A stretch of DNA of 64,000 nt from CAYVQA01 sp045119035 (GTDB taxonomy: Bacteria; Bacillota_I; Bacilli_A; ML615J-28; CAG-313): the NCBI GenBank assembly GCA_045119035.1, contig JBGVCU010000060.1, positions 1-64,000 of the forward strand, in the 5' to 3' direction. A program made the translations under genes and the position numbers. The notes under the pieces are model-generated. The model worked only from the letters and a program-made list of their open reading frames with translations, was not told the DNA's origin and did not search any database. Shown here piece by piece: positions 1 to 8,666 of the stretch (its first letter is position 1; each line of letters begins with the position of its first letter).

Positions 1-14
1 CTAATTTTGAAAGA

Positions 15-126
15 AGGATTGGTGACTATAGCGAGATGGATCCACCTGTACCCATGCCGAACACAGAAGTTAAGCATCTCAGCGCTGACGATAGTACAAT
101 GTGCAAAAATAAGACGTTGCCAGCCT
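15..126 (+). rRNA. rrf: 5S ribosomal RNA
   Basis: The segment carries the canonical 5S core (cccatgccgaacacagaagttaag) and its 5' (ggtgac, 21-26) and 3' (gttgcc, 116-121) ends can pair as helix I. It lies just upstream of tRNA-Asn, as at the end of an rRNA operon whose 16S and 23S genes would be left of the window. Ends are approximate to a few bases. Confidence 0.93.
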
Positions 127-142
127 CTTTCTATAATAACAT

Positions 143-219
143 GCCTCTTTAGCTCAGTCGGTTAGAGCACATGACTGTTAATCATGGTGTCCGCGGTTCA
201 AGTCCGTGAAGAGGCGCCA
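143..219 (+). tRNA. tRNA-Asn (GUU)
   Basis: Cloverleaf with acceptor strands gcctctt / aagaggc, D-arm tagctcagtcggttagagca, anticodon loop ctgttaa with GTT at 177-179, T-arm ggttcaagtcc, and an encoded CCA at 217-219. It follows the 5S gene by 17 nt and is probably cotranscribed with it. Confidence 0.97.
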
Positions 220-230
220 GTTAGAAATTT

Positions 231-258
231 ACTCGATTCGAAAGAATCGAGTTTTTTT
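231..258 (+). terminator. Rho-independent terminator of the rRNA/tRNA operon
   Basis: A 9-bp stem (actcgattc / gaatcgagt) with a short loop is followed by a run of seven T. Confidence 0.92.
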
Positions 259-275
259 ATTTATTTGTAAAATAT

Positions 276-304
276 TTGATAATCTATTGAATTTTAGATA
301 TAAT
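276..304 (+). promoter_or_regulatory. SigA-type promoter of the papain-like hydrolase gene
   Basis: TTGATA (276-281), 17-bp spacer, TATAAT (299-304), 20 bp before the likely start codon. Confidence 0.75.
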
Positions 305-323
305 AAAGTTAATGGTGAAATTT

Positions 324-1157
324 ATGAAATTAAGAAAAAAGAAATTGCTCGTTTTAATATCTTTAGGTATCATTATTATTGGAGTTATTTTGTATATCTT
401 TATTAATCCAATTTTAACAGAACCAAAAGAAACAAAATTTGAAGATATAAGTTATATTGTAAATAAATTAAACAAAAAAGAAAGTTTAACACTGAATGAG
501 TTTAATACTTTATCTGTTCAAACTGGATTAAGTAAAACTTCTATTGAAAAATTTTTAACAAAATATGAACCAAATAAATTATATGATTATCAAAATGATC
601 ATTTAAAAAATCAAGAGGAAGTAATAAGTACATTTTTCTTAGGAAGTTATCAACACGAATTGAAGAATAATCATTTACCATTTGTTGATGTTCAAAATGG
701 TGATATTTTAATTACTTCTACTTCTCATACTTTTGGATATCGTCATGGTCATTCAGGTATTGTTGTTGATATTGATAAGGGGTTAACTGTAGAATCATAT
801 ACACCTTTTAGTAACTCTAAGTATGATAAGTTGTATACTTGGCTTGCATTTCCTGAAGTAATGGTTCTTAGATTAAAAGAAGAGTATCGAGATATTTTAT
901 CAGATGTTATAGAATATACTAAAAACTATTTAGTTGGAGTGAAGTACAGTTTACTAGCATCAACAAAAGCAAAATTTACAACATCTACTAGTCCTAAAAA
1001 AACTCAATGTTCGCATTTAGTATGGGCCGCATTTTATGCGTATGGAATAGATTTAAATAGTGATGGAAGCTGGCTTGTTACAGCAAATGATATAGCACGA
1101 TCACCTTATTTGGAAGTCGTTGAAGTTAAGGGTTTTAATTACACTCAATTATGGTAA
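324..1157 (+). CDS. Membrane-anchored YiiX/DUF830-like permuted papain-fold hydrolase
   Basis: The protein (277 aa from ATG 324) has a positively charged N-terminus and one membrane segment (about residues 8-26), so the rest is probably extracytoplasmic. Its C-terminal half matches the circularly permuted NlpC/P60-like family (YiiX/YebB): a GDILIT strand, a catalytic-type His in HGHSGIVV (about H143) and, later, the Cys in TQCSHLVWAAF (about C229). Such proteins are amidases or lipid-modifying thiol hydrolases, and the substrate here is unknown. An upstream in-frame ATG exists at 312, but ggtga at 314-318 sits 5 nt before ATG 324 and favours the latter. The gene is monocistronic, with its own promoter; the next transcript starts with the lysine riboswitch. 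Confidence 0.75.
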   Translation: MKLRKKKLLVLISLGIIIIGVILYIFINPILTEPKETKFEDISYIVNKLNKKESLTLNEFNTLSVQTGLSKTSIEKFLTKYEPNKLYDYQNDHLKNQEEVISTFFLGSYQHELKNNHLPFVDVQNGDILITSTSHTFGYRHGHSGIVVDIDKGLTVESYTPFSNSKYDKLYTWLAFPEVMVLRLKEEYRDILSDVIEYTKNYLVGVKYSLLASTKAKFTTSTSPKKTQCSHLVWAAFYAYGIDLNSDGSWLVTANDIARSPYLEVVEVKGFNYTQLW

Positions 1158-1170
1158 TAATGTATTTAAT

Positions 1171-1199
1171 TTGCATAATTAGATGTAATTTGGTATAAT
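1171..1199 (+). promoter_or_regulatory. Promoter of the lysine riboswitch transcript
   Basis: TTGCAT (1171-1176), 17-bp spacer, extended -10 TGGTATAAT with TATAAT at 1194-1199. Confidence 0.75.
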
Positions 1200-1211
1200 A
1201 TACACAGTAAA

Positions 1212-1421
1212 AAAAGAAACATAGAGGTAGCGATGTAAATTAGTACCTAAGGGAGCAGGCATGCAATGAACTTAGAGAAAGGTAACCATCGCCGAATAAA
1301 ATATTTAGGCATAAATATTTTATGGGGTTATAGAGAATATCTATAACACTCCTACAAATTATTTTGTAGAGGCGCTAGATGAATCAATATTGTGGTTTAA
1401 AGCGTCTAGCACGCTTTTTTT
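1212..1421 (+). promoter_or_regulatory. Lysine riboswitch (L box) with expression-platform terminator
   Basis: The leader shows the L-box landmarks in order: atagaggtagcg, an agta segment, the conserved gtaaccatcgccgaa block (about 1282-1296), an aaataaaat/aaatatttt arm, and a P5 hairpin ctacaaa/ttgtag (1352-1369) followed by agaggcgctaga. An intrinsic terminator follows: gcgctaga (1373-1380) pairs with tctagcacgc (1405-1414) and is followed by a T run. By the known mechanism, lysine binding would favour termination. The downstream genes encode a polar amino acid ABC importer, which implies lysine as its substrate. Aptamer ends are approximate. Confidence 0.88.
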
Positions 1422-1455
1422 ATTTTATATTTTTAAAAAATAAGGAGAATATATA

Positions 1456-2277
1456 ATGAGAAAAATTACTAGAATATTTACTTTACTATTTGTTTTAGTA
1501 TTAACTTTATTAATTACAAGTTGTAAAGGACAAGAAAATGATGATCGTCCAACTTTTACTGTTGGTATGGAATGTGCGTATGCACCGTTTAACTGGACTG
1601 AAAATGTAAAATCTGATACAAACTATCCAATTGATGGAACAAGTTTTTATGCAGAAGGATATGATGTTCAAATTGCTAAAAAAATTGCTGATCAATTAGG
1701 ATATCGTTTAGTTATTAAAGCTATTGAATGGGATGGTTTAATTCCTGCATTAGAAGCTGGTCAAATTGATGCTATTATTGCTGGTATGAGTGATACTGAA
1801 GAAAGAAGAGTAAATGTTGATTTTACTGCTGCTTATTATCGTTCTACTCATGTTTTAGTAATGGCAAGTAATTCTAAATATGTAAATGGAACATCTTTAA
1901 ATGATTTTTCAGGAGCAAATGTTGTGGGACAACTTGAAACTTTATATGATAGTTTAATTGATCAATTAACTGGTGTAAATCATTTAACACCACTTGCTGA
2001 TGTTCCAACAATTATTACAAGTATTAAATCAGGTAGAGCTGATATTACTATTTTAGAAGAACCAGTTGCTAAAGGTGTAATTGAAACTAATCCAGATTTA
2101 ACTTATATTAAATTAACAAATGGATTTAATGTTTCAGAAGAAGATGTTTGTGTTGCAATTGCAGTTAAGAAAGGTAATTCTGAACTTCAAACTAAAATTA
2201 ACGAAGTTTTAAGTACAATTACTGAATCTACAAGAAATGATATTATGAATCAAGCAATTGTAGATAATGCTGAATAA
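1456..2277 (+). CDS. Amino acid ABC transporter substrate-binding lipoprotein (probably lysine)
   Basis: This is a family 3 periplasmic-type solute-binding protein of 273 aa. It begins with a lipoprotein signal ending in a lipobox (LITSC, Cys23), so it is anchored outside the membrane. The mature part has the family pattern: TVGMECAYAPFNW, GYDVQIAKKIADQLGY, WDGLIPALEAGQIDAI and ADITILEEPVAKG. It is followed by the permease and ATPase of the same importer and preceded by a lysine riboswitch. Lysine specificity is inferred from that switch; arginine or other basic amino acids are possible. A good SD (aaggaga) precedes ATG 1456. Confidence 0.92.
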   Translation: MRKITRIFTLLFVLVLTLLITSCKGQENDDRPTFTVGMECAYAPFNWTENVKSDTNYPIDGTSFYAEGYDVQIAKKIADQLGYRLVIKAIEWDGLIPALEAGQIDAIIAGMSDTEERRVNVDFTAAYYRSTHVLVMASNSKYVNGTSLNDFSGANVVGQLETLYDSLIDQLTGVNHLTPLADVPTIITSIKSGRADITILEEPVAKGVIETNPDLTYIKLTNGFNVSEEDVCVAIAVKKGNSELQTKINEVLSTITESTRNDIMNQAIVDNAE

Positions 2278-3376
2278 TATGAATATTTTAAATAGAAAAG
2301 GAAAATATGAAAATTGTTTCTTTTATTTATTTGCGATTATTTCATTAATTTATGGAATTGTTTGTTTAAATAAAAGTGATTTAAGTGGATTTAGAATTAT
2401 TAATTCAAAAGTAATGGCGTATGTTTTAATAGTTCTTAGTTTAATTTTAATTGTTATTGAAACAATTTTTATTACAGTTTATAAAAATCAAATAGTTAAA
2501 AGAATATTTTATATTATTTCGATTCTAACTGTTTGTATTGTGTTATTAGATTCTGTTGTATTTGGAATTGTAAGAAATTTTATTACAGCAAAAAATCTTG
2601 TTAAAAGACCATCATCACTTGATCCTTTAGGTGTTAGATTATCTTATATTTGTATAAAAAATTATACAGCTATTTTAAAAGGTATATGGACTACTTTATG
2701 GTTAAGTATGGCTGGGACTGTAGTTGGTTTAATTTTAGGTTTATTATTTATTACACTTCGTACTTTAGAAGTATCTCCTAAGGATAATGAATTTGTAGCA
2801 TTTTTAAAAAGAACAGCAAATATTTTTGTTCAAACATATGTTACTATCTTTAGAGGAACCCCAATGATGGTGCAAGCAATTATAATTTATTATTTCTTAC
2901 CAGGAATTTTATCAAGTTTATTTAATGTTGATAGATCAATTTTAAATCAATTTTTATCTATTGGTGTTGCTGGATTTATTACTGTAAGTTTAAATACTAC
3001 TGCGTATCTTACAGAAGTACTTCGTGGTGGTATTGAAGCCTTAAATAAAGGTCAAATGGAAGCTGCTAGAAGTTTAGGTATGACAAGAAGTCAAGCAATG
3101 ATTCATATTGTTTTACCACAAGGTATTAAAAATTCTTTACCTGCTATTTGTAATGAATTTATTATTAATATCAAAGATACTTCTGTATTAAGCGTTATTT
3201 CAGTAATGGATTTATTCTTTGTTATTGATTCTATTAATGGTAAGAATGCAAGTAATGATGCTATATTTATTGCTGCGATTGTATATTTATGTTTAACATT
3301 TGGTATTTCAAAATTACTTGGGTTACTAGAAAAGAAAATGAATCTAGTTGCAAAACCAATTCCAAGTTCAAATTAG
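2267..3376 (+). CDS. Amino acid ABC transporter permease with extra N-terminal membrane segments
   Basis: The C-terminal 240 residues are a HisM/GlnP-type permease with the EAA loop (AARSLGMTRSQAM..VLPQGIKNSLP) that contacts the ATPase. About 110 extra residues with roughly three predicted membrane segments precede it, making the protein 369 aa against the usual 210-240. The start is uncertain: ATG 2267 overlaps the binding-protein gene by 11 bp and ATG 2279 lies just after it, and neither has a strong SD, suggesting translational coupling. It belongs to the riboswitch-controlled operon with the flanking binding protein and ATPase. Confidence 0.9.
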   Translation: MLNNMNILNRKGKYENCFFYLFAIISLIYGIVCLNKSDLSGFRIINSKVMAYVLIVLSLILIVIETIFITVYKNQIVKRIFYIISILTVCIVLLDSVVFGIVRNFITAKNLVKRPSSLDPLGVRLSYICIKNYTAILKGIWTTLWLSMAGTVVGLILGLLFITLRTLEVSPKDNEFVAFLKRTANIFVQTYVTIFRGTPMMVQAIIIYYFLPGILSSLFNVDRSILNQFLSIGVAGFITVSLNTTAYLTEVLRGGIEALNKGQMEAARSLGMTRSQAMIHIVLPQGIKNSLPAICNEFIINIKDTSVLSVISVMDLFFVIDSINGKNASNDAIFIAAIVYLCLTFGISKLLGLLEKKMNLVAKPIPSSN

Positions 3377-3385
3377 GTGATATTT

Positions 3386-4126
3386 ATGAGTGAAAAAATA
3401 ATTCAAATTACAAATTTACATAAATATTTTGAAAATCTTGAAGTATTAAAAGGTGTTGATTTAGATATTTATAGGGGTGAAGTTGTTTCAATAATAGGAT
3501 CTTCTGGTAGTGGTAAAAGTACTCTATTAAGATGTATTAATTTATTAGAAACTCCAACATCAGGTACAATTTATTTTAATAATGTTGATATTTTTGATCG
3601 TAAAACAAATACTGATAAAATTAGAGAAGAAGTAGGTATGGTTTTCCAATCCTTTAATTTATTTGAAAATATGAATGTTTTAGATAATTGTACTATTGCA
3701 CAAATTAAAGTGTTAAAAAGATCTAAGCAAGAGGCAAAAGATATTGCTATTGATTATTTAAAACAAGTAGGTCTAGAAAACTTTATTTATTCTGATACTA
3801 GAAGCTTATCAGGTGGTCAAAAACAACGTGTTGCGATTGCAAGAGCTTTATGTATGAATCCGAAAGTAATTTTATTTGATGAACCTACTAGTGCGCTTGA
3901 TCCAGAAATGGTTGACGAAGTACTTTCTGTTATTAAAAGTTTAAAAACTTTAGGTATGACATTAATAATTGTAACTCATGAAATGGGATTTGCTAAAGAA
4001 ATTAGTGATCGTGTTGTATTCATGGATCAAGGAGTTGTTGCTGAAATGGGAACATCTCAAGATATTTTTGATAATCCAAAAGTTCAAAGAACAAAAGAAT
4101 TTTTACAAAGATTTATTAATCAATAA
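3386..4126 (+). CDS. Polar amino acid ABC transporter ATP-binding protein
   Basis: The 246-aa cytoplasmic ATPase carries Walker A (GSSGSGKST), Q-loop (VFQSFNLF), signature (LSGGQKQR), Walker B (VILFDEPTSALD) and the H-loop (VTHEM), which is the GlnQ/HisP pattern. It energises the importer formed with the two preceding genes. A GTG at 3377 is in frame, but AGGTGA at 3375-3380 is positioned for ATG 3386, which I take as the start. A terminator follows directly. Confidence 0.94.
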   Translation: MSEKIIQITNLHKYFENLEVLKGVDLDIYRGEVVSIIGSSGSGKSTLLRCINLLETPTSGTIYFNNVDIFDRKTNTDKIREEVGMVFQSFNLFENMNVLDNCTIAQIKVLKRSKQEAKDIAIDYLKQVGLENFIYSDTRSLSGGQKQRVAIARALCMNPKVILFDEPTSALDPEMVDEVLSVIKSLKTLGMTLIIVTHEMGFAKEISDRVVFMDQGVVAEMGTSQDIFDNPKVQRTKEFLQRFINQ

Positions 4127-4130
4127 TTTA

Positions 4131-4160
4131 AAACCTATCTATTTATTAGATAGGTTTTTG
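4131..4160 (+). terminator. Terminator of the amino acid importer operon
   Basis: A 10-bp stem (aaacctatct / agataggttt) with a 7-nt loop is followed by a T run. Confidence 0.9.
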
Positions 4161-4172
4161 TTGTTTTTAAAT

Positions 4173-4200
4173 TGAAAAAAACATAAATTAGTGATATAAT
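4173..4200 (+). promoter_or_regulatory. Promoter of the iron alcohol dehydrogenase gene
   Basis: TTGAAA (4173-4178), 16-bp spacer, TGATATAAT with TATAAT at 4195-4200. Confidence 0.7.
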
Positions 4201-4231
4201 TTGTGTATATTTCATAAAAGAGGTATGTCTT

Positions 4232-5398
4232 ATGAGATTTGAATATTTTTCACCGACTAAAATTTATTTCGGTGTTGATGAAGAAACTAAAGTAGGCTCT
4301 ATAATTAAAAATTATGGTTTTAAGAAAGTTTTATTTCATTATGGAACTGGCTCAATTAAAACTACTGGTTTATATGATAAAATCATTAATAGTTTAAATG
4401 AATCTCGTATAAATTTTGTTGAACTTGGAGGAGTTTTACCAAATCCAGATATAACATTAGTAAGAAAAGGAATTGAACTTTGTAAAAAAGAAAATGTTGA
4501 TTTTGTTCTTGCTGTTGGTGGAGGCTCTGTAATTGATAGTGCCAAAAGTATTTGTGCTAGTATTGGTACTAATATTGATCCAATATTATTATCAAATCAT
4601 CAAGCTTCAGTAAAAAATTCTTTACCACTTGGTGTTATTTTAACAATTAGTGCTGCTGGAAGTGAGTTAAGTAATTCATGTGTTATTAGTGATAGAAGTA
4701 TATTATTTAAAAATGGATATAATAGTGATCTAATTAGACCACTTTTTGCTATTGAAAATCCTATGTTAACATATACTGTGTCAGATTATCAAACAGCATG
4801 TGGTATAGTTGATATTTTAATGCATACACTTGAACGTTATTTAACTGATATTGATAATGTTACTTTAAGTAATAGTTTTGCTATTAGTTTAATGAAGGAT
4901 GTTATAAATGCTGGTAAAATTGTATTAAGAGAACCAAACAATTATGATGCTAGAAGTACTTTGATGCTAGCAAGTAGTTTTTCTCATAACGGATTAACAG
5001 GTATGGGAGGAAAAATGTACTTTACGGTACATAAATTAGAACATCAACTTTCTGCAAAACATGATTCTATTGCACATGGAGCAGGACTTGCTGTATTATT
5101 CCCTGCTTGGGCGCGTTACGTTTATAAAAATCTTAAAACTAAATTTTTAACATTAAGTTATGAATTATGGAATATCGATAAAAGACTACCTGAAGATATT
5201 GCTGTTTTAAGAGGAATAGAAATGTTTGAAAAATATTTTAAATTCTTAGGAATGCCATCTACCTTAAGTGAATTTAATGTTGAAATGAATTTTATGAAAA
5301 TGGCAGATGATATTACAAATAATGGAACAACTAAAGTGCCAGGATTTGTAGAACTTACAAAAGATGACGTTATAAAAATCTTTAATAGTTGTAAATAA
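4232..5398 (+). CDS. Iron-containing alcohol dehydrogenase (YugJ/butanol dehydrogenase-like)
   Basis: The 388-aa protein is a group III (Fe-dependent) NAD(P)H alcohol dehydrogenase, the YugJ/BDH branch. It has the GGGSVIDSAKSI nucleotide-binding motif around residue 100. Metal ligands are visible as Asp and His in GIVDILMHTLE and His residues in KLEHQLS and DSIAHGAGLA. Such enzymes reduce aldehydes to alcohols in fermentation or detoxification. Length is normal. It has its own promoter; mscL follows after 14 nt with a good SD and may be cotranscribed. Confidence 0.92.
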   Translation: MRFEYFSPTKIYFGVDEETKVGSIIKNYGFKKVLFHYGTGSIKTTGLYDKIINSLNESRINFVELGGVLPNPDITLVRKGIELCKKENVDFVLAVGGGSVIDSAKSICASIGTNIDPILLSNHQASVKNSLPLGVILTISAAGSELSNSCVISDRSILFKNGYNSDLIRPLFAIENPMLTYTVSDYQTACGIVDILMHTLERYLTDIDNVTLSNSFAISLMKDVINAGKIVLREPNNYDARSTLMLASSFSHNGLTGMGGKMYFTVHKLEHQLSAKHDSIAHGAGLAVLFPAWARYVYKNLKTKFLTLSYELWNIDKRLPEDIAVLRGIEMFEKYFKFLGMPSTLSEFNVEMNFMKMADDITNNGTTKVPGFVELTKDDVIKIFNSCK

Positions 5399-5412
5399 AT
5401 AGGAGGTAAATT

Positions 5413-6105
5413 ATGAAACTATCAAAAGAAGAAAGAAGAAGATTAAGAAAAGAAAAGAAAAGTGGATTCTTCGCTGAATTCAAAAAATTTATCACAAGAG
5501 GTAACATTGTTGATATGTCTGTTGGGGTTATCGTTGGTGGTGCTTTCACAGCTATCGTTAATGGACTTTCTAACAATATTTTAAAACCAATTATTAACTG
5601 GTTTTTAGCTAAAATTTTAGGTAAAAATTCTTTATCTGAAATTTATACATATTTACAAAAAGTAGAAGTAGCTGAACTTGATGCTGAAGGAAATGCTACT
5701 GGAAATATGGTTGTTGATTTAACTCAATCTATTTATATTGACTGGGGTGCATTTATTAATGCTATTATCAATTTCTTAATTATTGCATTTGTATTATTCA
5801 TTATCGTTAGATCATTTAATAAATTAAATGATGCAAATAGAAGAACTCAAGATTTAATTAAACGTATTGAATGGAAACAAGAAAATAATTTCAGATTAAC
5901 TAGAAGAGAAAGAGCATTTGTTGCTAAACGTGAAGCAGAAGCAAAAGCAAATCAAGAAGCTCAAGAAGCTAAAGCATTAGCTGATGAACAAGCAGCAAAA
6001 CAAGCTCAAATCGAAGCTGAAAAAGTAGCTCGTAAAGAACAAATTCAAGAAGAAACTTTAGAAGTTTTAAAAGAATTAAAAGGAATGTTAAATAAGAATG
6101 CCTAA
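5413..6105 (+). CDS. mscL: Large-conductance mechanosensitive channel with long C-terminal tail
   Basis: MscL forms a pentameric pore that opens under membrane tension to release solutes. The N-terminal amphipathic helix and TM1 (FKKFITRGNIVDMSVGVIVGGAFTAIVNGL) are canonical, and TM2 follows at about residues 110-133. The protein is 230 aa against the usual 120-150. The excess is about 20 charged residues at the N-terminus and a roughly 90-residue Ala/Glu/Lys-rich, probably coiled-coil C-terminal tail. SD aggaggt lies before ATG 5413. The 3' end overlaps copA by 8 bp, so the two are probably translationally coupled. Confidence 0.93.
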   Translation: MKLSKEERRRLRKEKKSGFFAEFKKFITRGNIVDMSVGVIVGGAFTAIVNGLSNNILKPIINWFLAKILGKNSLSEIYTYLQKVEVAELDAEGNATGNMVVDLTQSIYIDWGAFINAIINFLIIAFVLFIIVRSFNKLNDANRRTQDLIKRIEWKQENNFRLTRRERAFVAKREAEAKANQEAQEAKALADEQAAKQAQIEAEKVARKEQIQEETLEVLKELKGMLNKNA

Positions 6106-8557
6106 AATTCAAAAAACCTTTATTGTAAATGGGATGCATTGTGCAGCATGTAGTGCAAATGTTCAAAATACAATAAATAAAACACCAGGTGTGGTTTTTG
6201 GAAATGTTAACTTATTAACTAAAAAAATGATCGTTGAATATGAAAGTGATGAGCTTACTGTTCAAGATATAAAGAACAAAATTGCCTCAATTGGATATGA
6301 GGCAATTTTATCTACTGATTTACAAAATGAAGATAATGGTCATAATAAAAGAAAATTAAATTTATTAATTTCATTAATTTGTGGAATACCTTTAATAGTT
6401 TTTGTTATGGGAGCGATGTTTGATATTGATTTATTTGTAAAAATTGCTCTATATAAGAATGGAATATATTATATAATAGGTCAAATTATACTATCATTAG
6501 CCATAATAATTATCAATTTTCACTATTTTACAAGTGGATTTAAGAATTTATTTAAGCTACATCCAAATATGGATTCTTTAATTGCAATTGGTGCAACCAC
6601 AGCATTTATTTATTCAATTATTAATTTTGCAAACCTTTATTTGTTTAATGATTATATCCTATCAAAACATCAAATAATCCATGGTTTTTATTTTGAAACT
6701 GCTGGTATGATTTTAACAATTGTATCAATTGGGAAATACTTAGAATCATTAGCTACTTTGAAGGCAACATCATCTTTAACAAAGTTACTAGAATTAATTC
6801 CTTTAGAATGCAATGTTGTTGATGAAAAAGGAAATATTAATTATAAAAGTATAAATGAAGTAAAAGTAAATGATATTGTTTTAGTAAAACCTGGTGAAAA
6901 GATACCACTTGATGGTGTTATTATTGAAGGAAGCACATATGTTGATGAGTCAAGTATTACTGGTGAGAGTATTCCAGTTCTTAAAAATAAAGCTGATACA
7001 GTAACAATAGCTTCAATTAATAAATTTGGTAGTATAAAGGTAAGGGTTACTAATGAAATTGGTAATACTTGGCTTGATAATGTAGTTAAGTTAGTAGAAG
7101 ATGCAGCTAATTCAAAGTCTAAAATCGAGCGTATTGCTGACAAGATTAGTTTATATTTTGTTCCGAGTATTATTTTAATAAGTATAATTACTTTTATTGC
7201 GTGGTTTATTTTATCAAATGATTTAAGTAAAGCTATATCTTCTAGCATTTCTGTTTTAGTTATCGCTTGTCCTTGTTCACTTGGACTTGCTACACCTACA
7301 TCTATTATGGTTGGTATGGGACTTAGTGCACAAAATAATATTTTATTCAAAAATGCAGATAGCTTAGAAAATTTAGGAAAAATTAAAACTCTTATTTTAG
7401 ATAAAACAGGAACCATTACAAAAGGTAATGTAAAAGTAGAAGAAGTTAAATCATTTAGTAAGTTAAGTGTCCAAGAAATCATACAAATAGTATATTCAAT
7501 TGAACGTTATTCAACTCATCCACTAGCAAAAGCAATTGTAGAATATGGATTAAATAAAAATATTTCATCTTATGAAATATCAGAATTTAATCAATTAGCT
7601 GGTCTTGGAGTTAGTGCGAAAATTGATAATATTACGTATTATTTAGGTAATAAACAGTTTATAGAACAAGTATTAAACAAAGAAATAACAATAATTGATA
7701 CTAATCACTCAACTGTATTACTTTGTTCAAATGAATTACTTGGTGGTGTGTATTTATTTGATGAAATCAAAGAAAATGCAAAAATGGCCCTAAAATCGCT
7801 TAATAATGTAAAAATAGAAACAGTAGTTGCTACTGGTGATAATTTATCAGTAACAAAATCAATTTGTGAAAAGTTAGAAATAACTTCTTATCATGCTAAC
7901 CTTTTACCTGAAGATAAGATTCAAATTGTTAAAAATTATCAACAAAATAATCAATTAGTTGGTATGATAGGTGATGGTATAAATGATTCTGCAGCAATTG
8001 CTTTAAGTGATGTTGGTATTTCACTTGGAGCAGGAACTGACATTGCTAAAGAAGCAGCAGATGTTATAATACAAAAAAATGATTTAATTGATGTTTATAA
8101 TGCTGTTATAATATCAAAAAATGTTCTTAGAAATATTAAACAAAATTTATTTTGGGCTTTAATATATAATATAATTGCTCTACTTATGACTACAGGATTA
8201 TATTATTTAATAACAGGTAAACCATTTAATCCGATGTTTGGAGCACTTGCAATGAGTTTAAGCTCTATTTGTGTAGTAACAAATGCCTTAAGGTTAAAGA
8301 ACATTAAATTATTACATCCAAAATCAAATGAAAGTGAGTTAAATATTATGAAAAAAACTGTAATTGTTGAAGGAATGATGTGTCCTATGTGTGAAAAACA
8401 TGTAAGAAACGCTTTAGAAGCCTTAGGCAATACAAAAGCAACACCAAGCCATCTAACAAAAGAAGTTATAATTGAATCTACAAATGATTCATTAACTAAT
8501 GAATTAATTAAAGAAACAATTGAAAAAGCTGGTTATCAAGTTATTGAAATTAAATAA
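6098..8557 (+). CDS. copA: Copper-translocating P-type ATPase with a second heavy-metal domain at the C-terminus
   Basis: The 819-aa P1B-ATPase has an N-terminal heavy-metal-associated domain (GMHCAAC, residues 12-18), the intramembrane Cys-Pro-Cys site (C391-P392-C393), TGES actuator, phosphorylation loop DKTGT (D435), the HP motif (STHPLAKA) and GDGINDS. CPC with these features is the Cu(I) exporter signature. Unusually, a second complete HMA domain (residues about 751-819, GMMCPMC with C762 and C765) is fused after the last membrane segments. It resembles a free CopZ chaperone and begins with an internal Met at 8348. No CsoR/CopY-type regulator is adjacent. The start overlaps mscL. Confidence 0.94.
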   Translation: MPKIQKTFIVNGMHCAACSANVQNTINKTPGVVFGNVNLLTKKMIVEYESDELTVQDIKNKIASIGYEAILSTDLQNEDNGHNKRKLNLLISLICGIPLIVFVMGAMFDIDLFVKIALYKNGIYYIIGQIILSLAIIIINFHYFTSGFKNLFKLHPNMDSLIAIGATTAFIYSIINFANLYLFNDYILSKHQIIHGFYFETAGMILTIVSIGKYLESLATLKATSSLTKLLELIPLECNVVDEKGNINYKSINEVKVNDIVLVKPGEKIPLDGVIIEGSTYVDESSITGESIPVLKNKADTVTIASINKFGSIKVRVTNEIGNTWLDNVVKLVEDAANSKSKIERIADKISLYFVPSIILISIITFIAWFILSNDLSKAISSSISVLVIACPCSLGLATPTSIMVGMGLSAQNNILFKNADSLENLGKIKTLILDKTGTITKGNVKVEEVKSFSKLSVQEIIQIVYSIERYSTHPLAKAIVEYGLNKNISSYEISEFNQLAGLGVSAKIDNITYYLGNKQFIEQVLNKEITIIDTNHSTVLLCSNELLGGVYLFDEIKENAKMALKSLNNVKIETVVATGDNLSVTKSICEKLEITSYHANLLPEDKIQIVKNYQQNNQLVGMIGDGINDSAAIALSDVGISLGAGTDIAKEAADVIIQKNDLIDVYNAVIISKNVLRNIKQNLFWALIYNIIALLMTTGLYYLITGKPFNPMFGALAMSLSSICVVTNALRLKNIKLLHPKSNESELNIMKKTVIVEGMMCPMCEKHVRNALEALGNTKATPSHLTKEVIIESTNDSLTNELIKETIEKAGYQVIEIK

Positions 8558-8569
8558 ATAATAAGTTGA

Positions 8570-8602
8570 AATGATAGTAATTTAAATTACTATCATTTTT
8601 TT
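8570..8602 (+). terminator. Terminator after copA
   Basis: A perfect 28-bp palindrome (8570-8597, half-site aatgatagtaattt) is followed by a T run. Confidence 0.9.
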
Positions 8603-8613
8603 ATCTTAATTAA

Positions 8614-8642
8614 TTGAAAATAGAATTTATAAATAGTATAAT
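8614..8642 (+). promoter_or_regulatory. Promoter of the two-TM Nudix-like gene
   Basis: TTGAAA (8614-8619), 17-bp spacer, TATAAT (8637-8642). Confidence 0.72.
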
Positions 8643-8666
8643 TATAAGAGCATTAGAGGTGATTTA

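Noticed and set aside
206..406. Reading frame of 66 codons after tRNA-Asn
   Set aside because: It starts in the tRNA 3' end, spans the terminator and promoter, and overlaps the hydrolase gene in another frame.
6841..7482. 213-codon open frame on the minus strand inside copA
   Set aside because: It lies antisense to the conserved ATPase core and shows no recognisable domain or SD.
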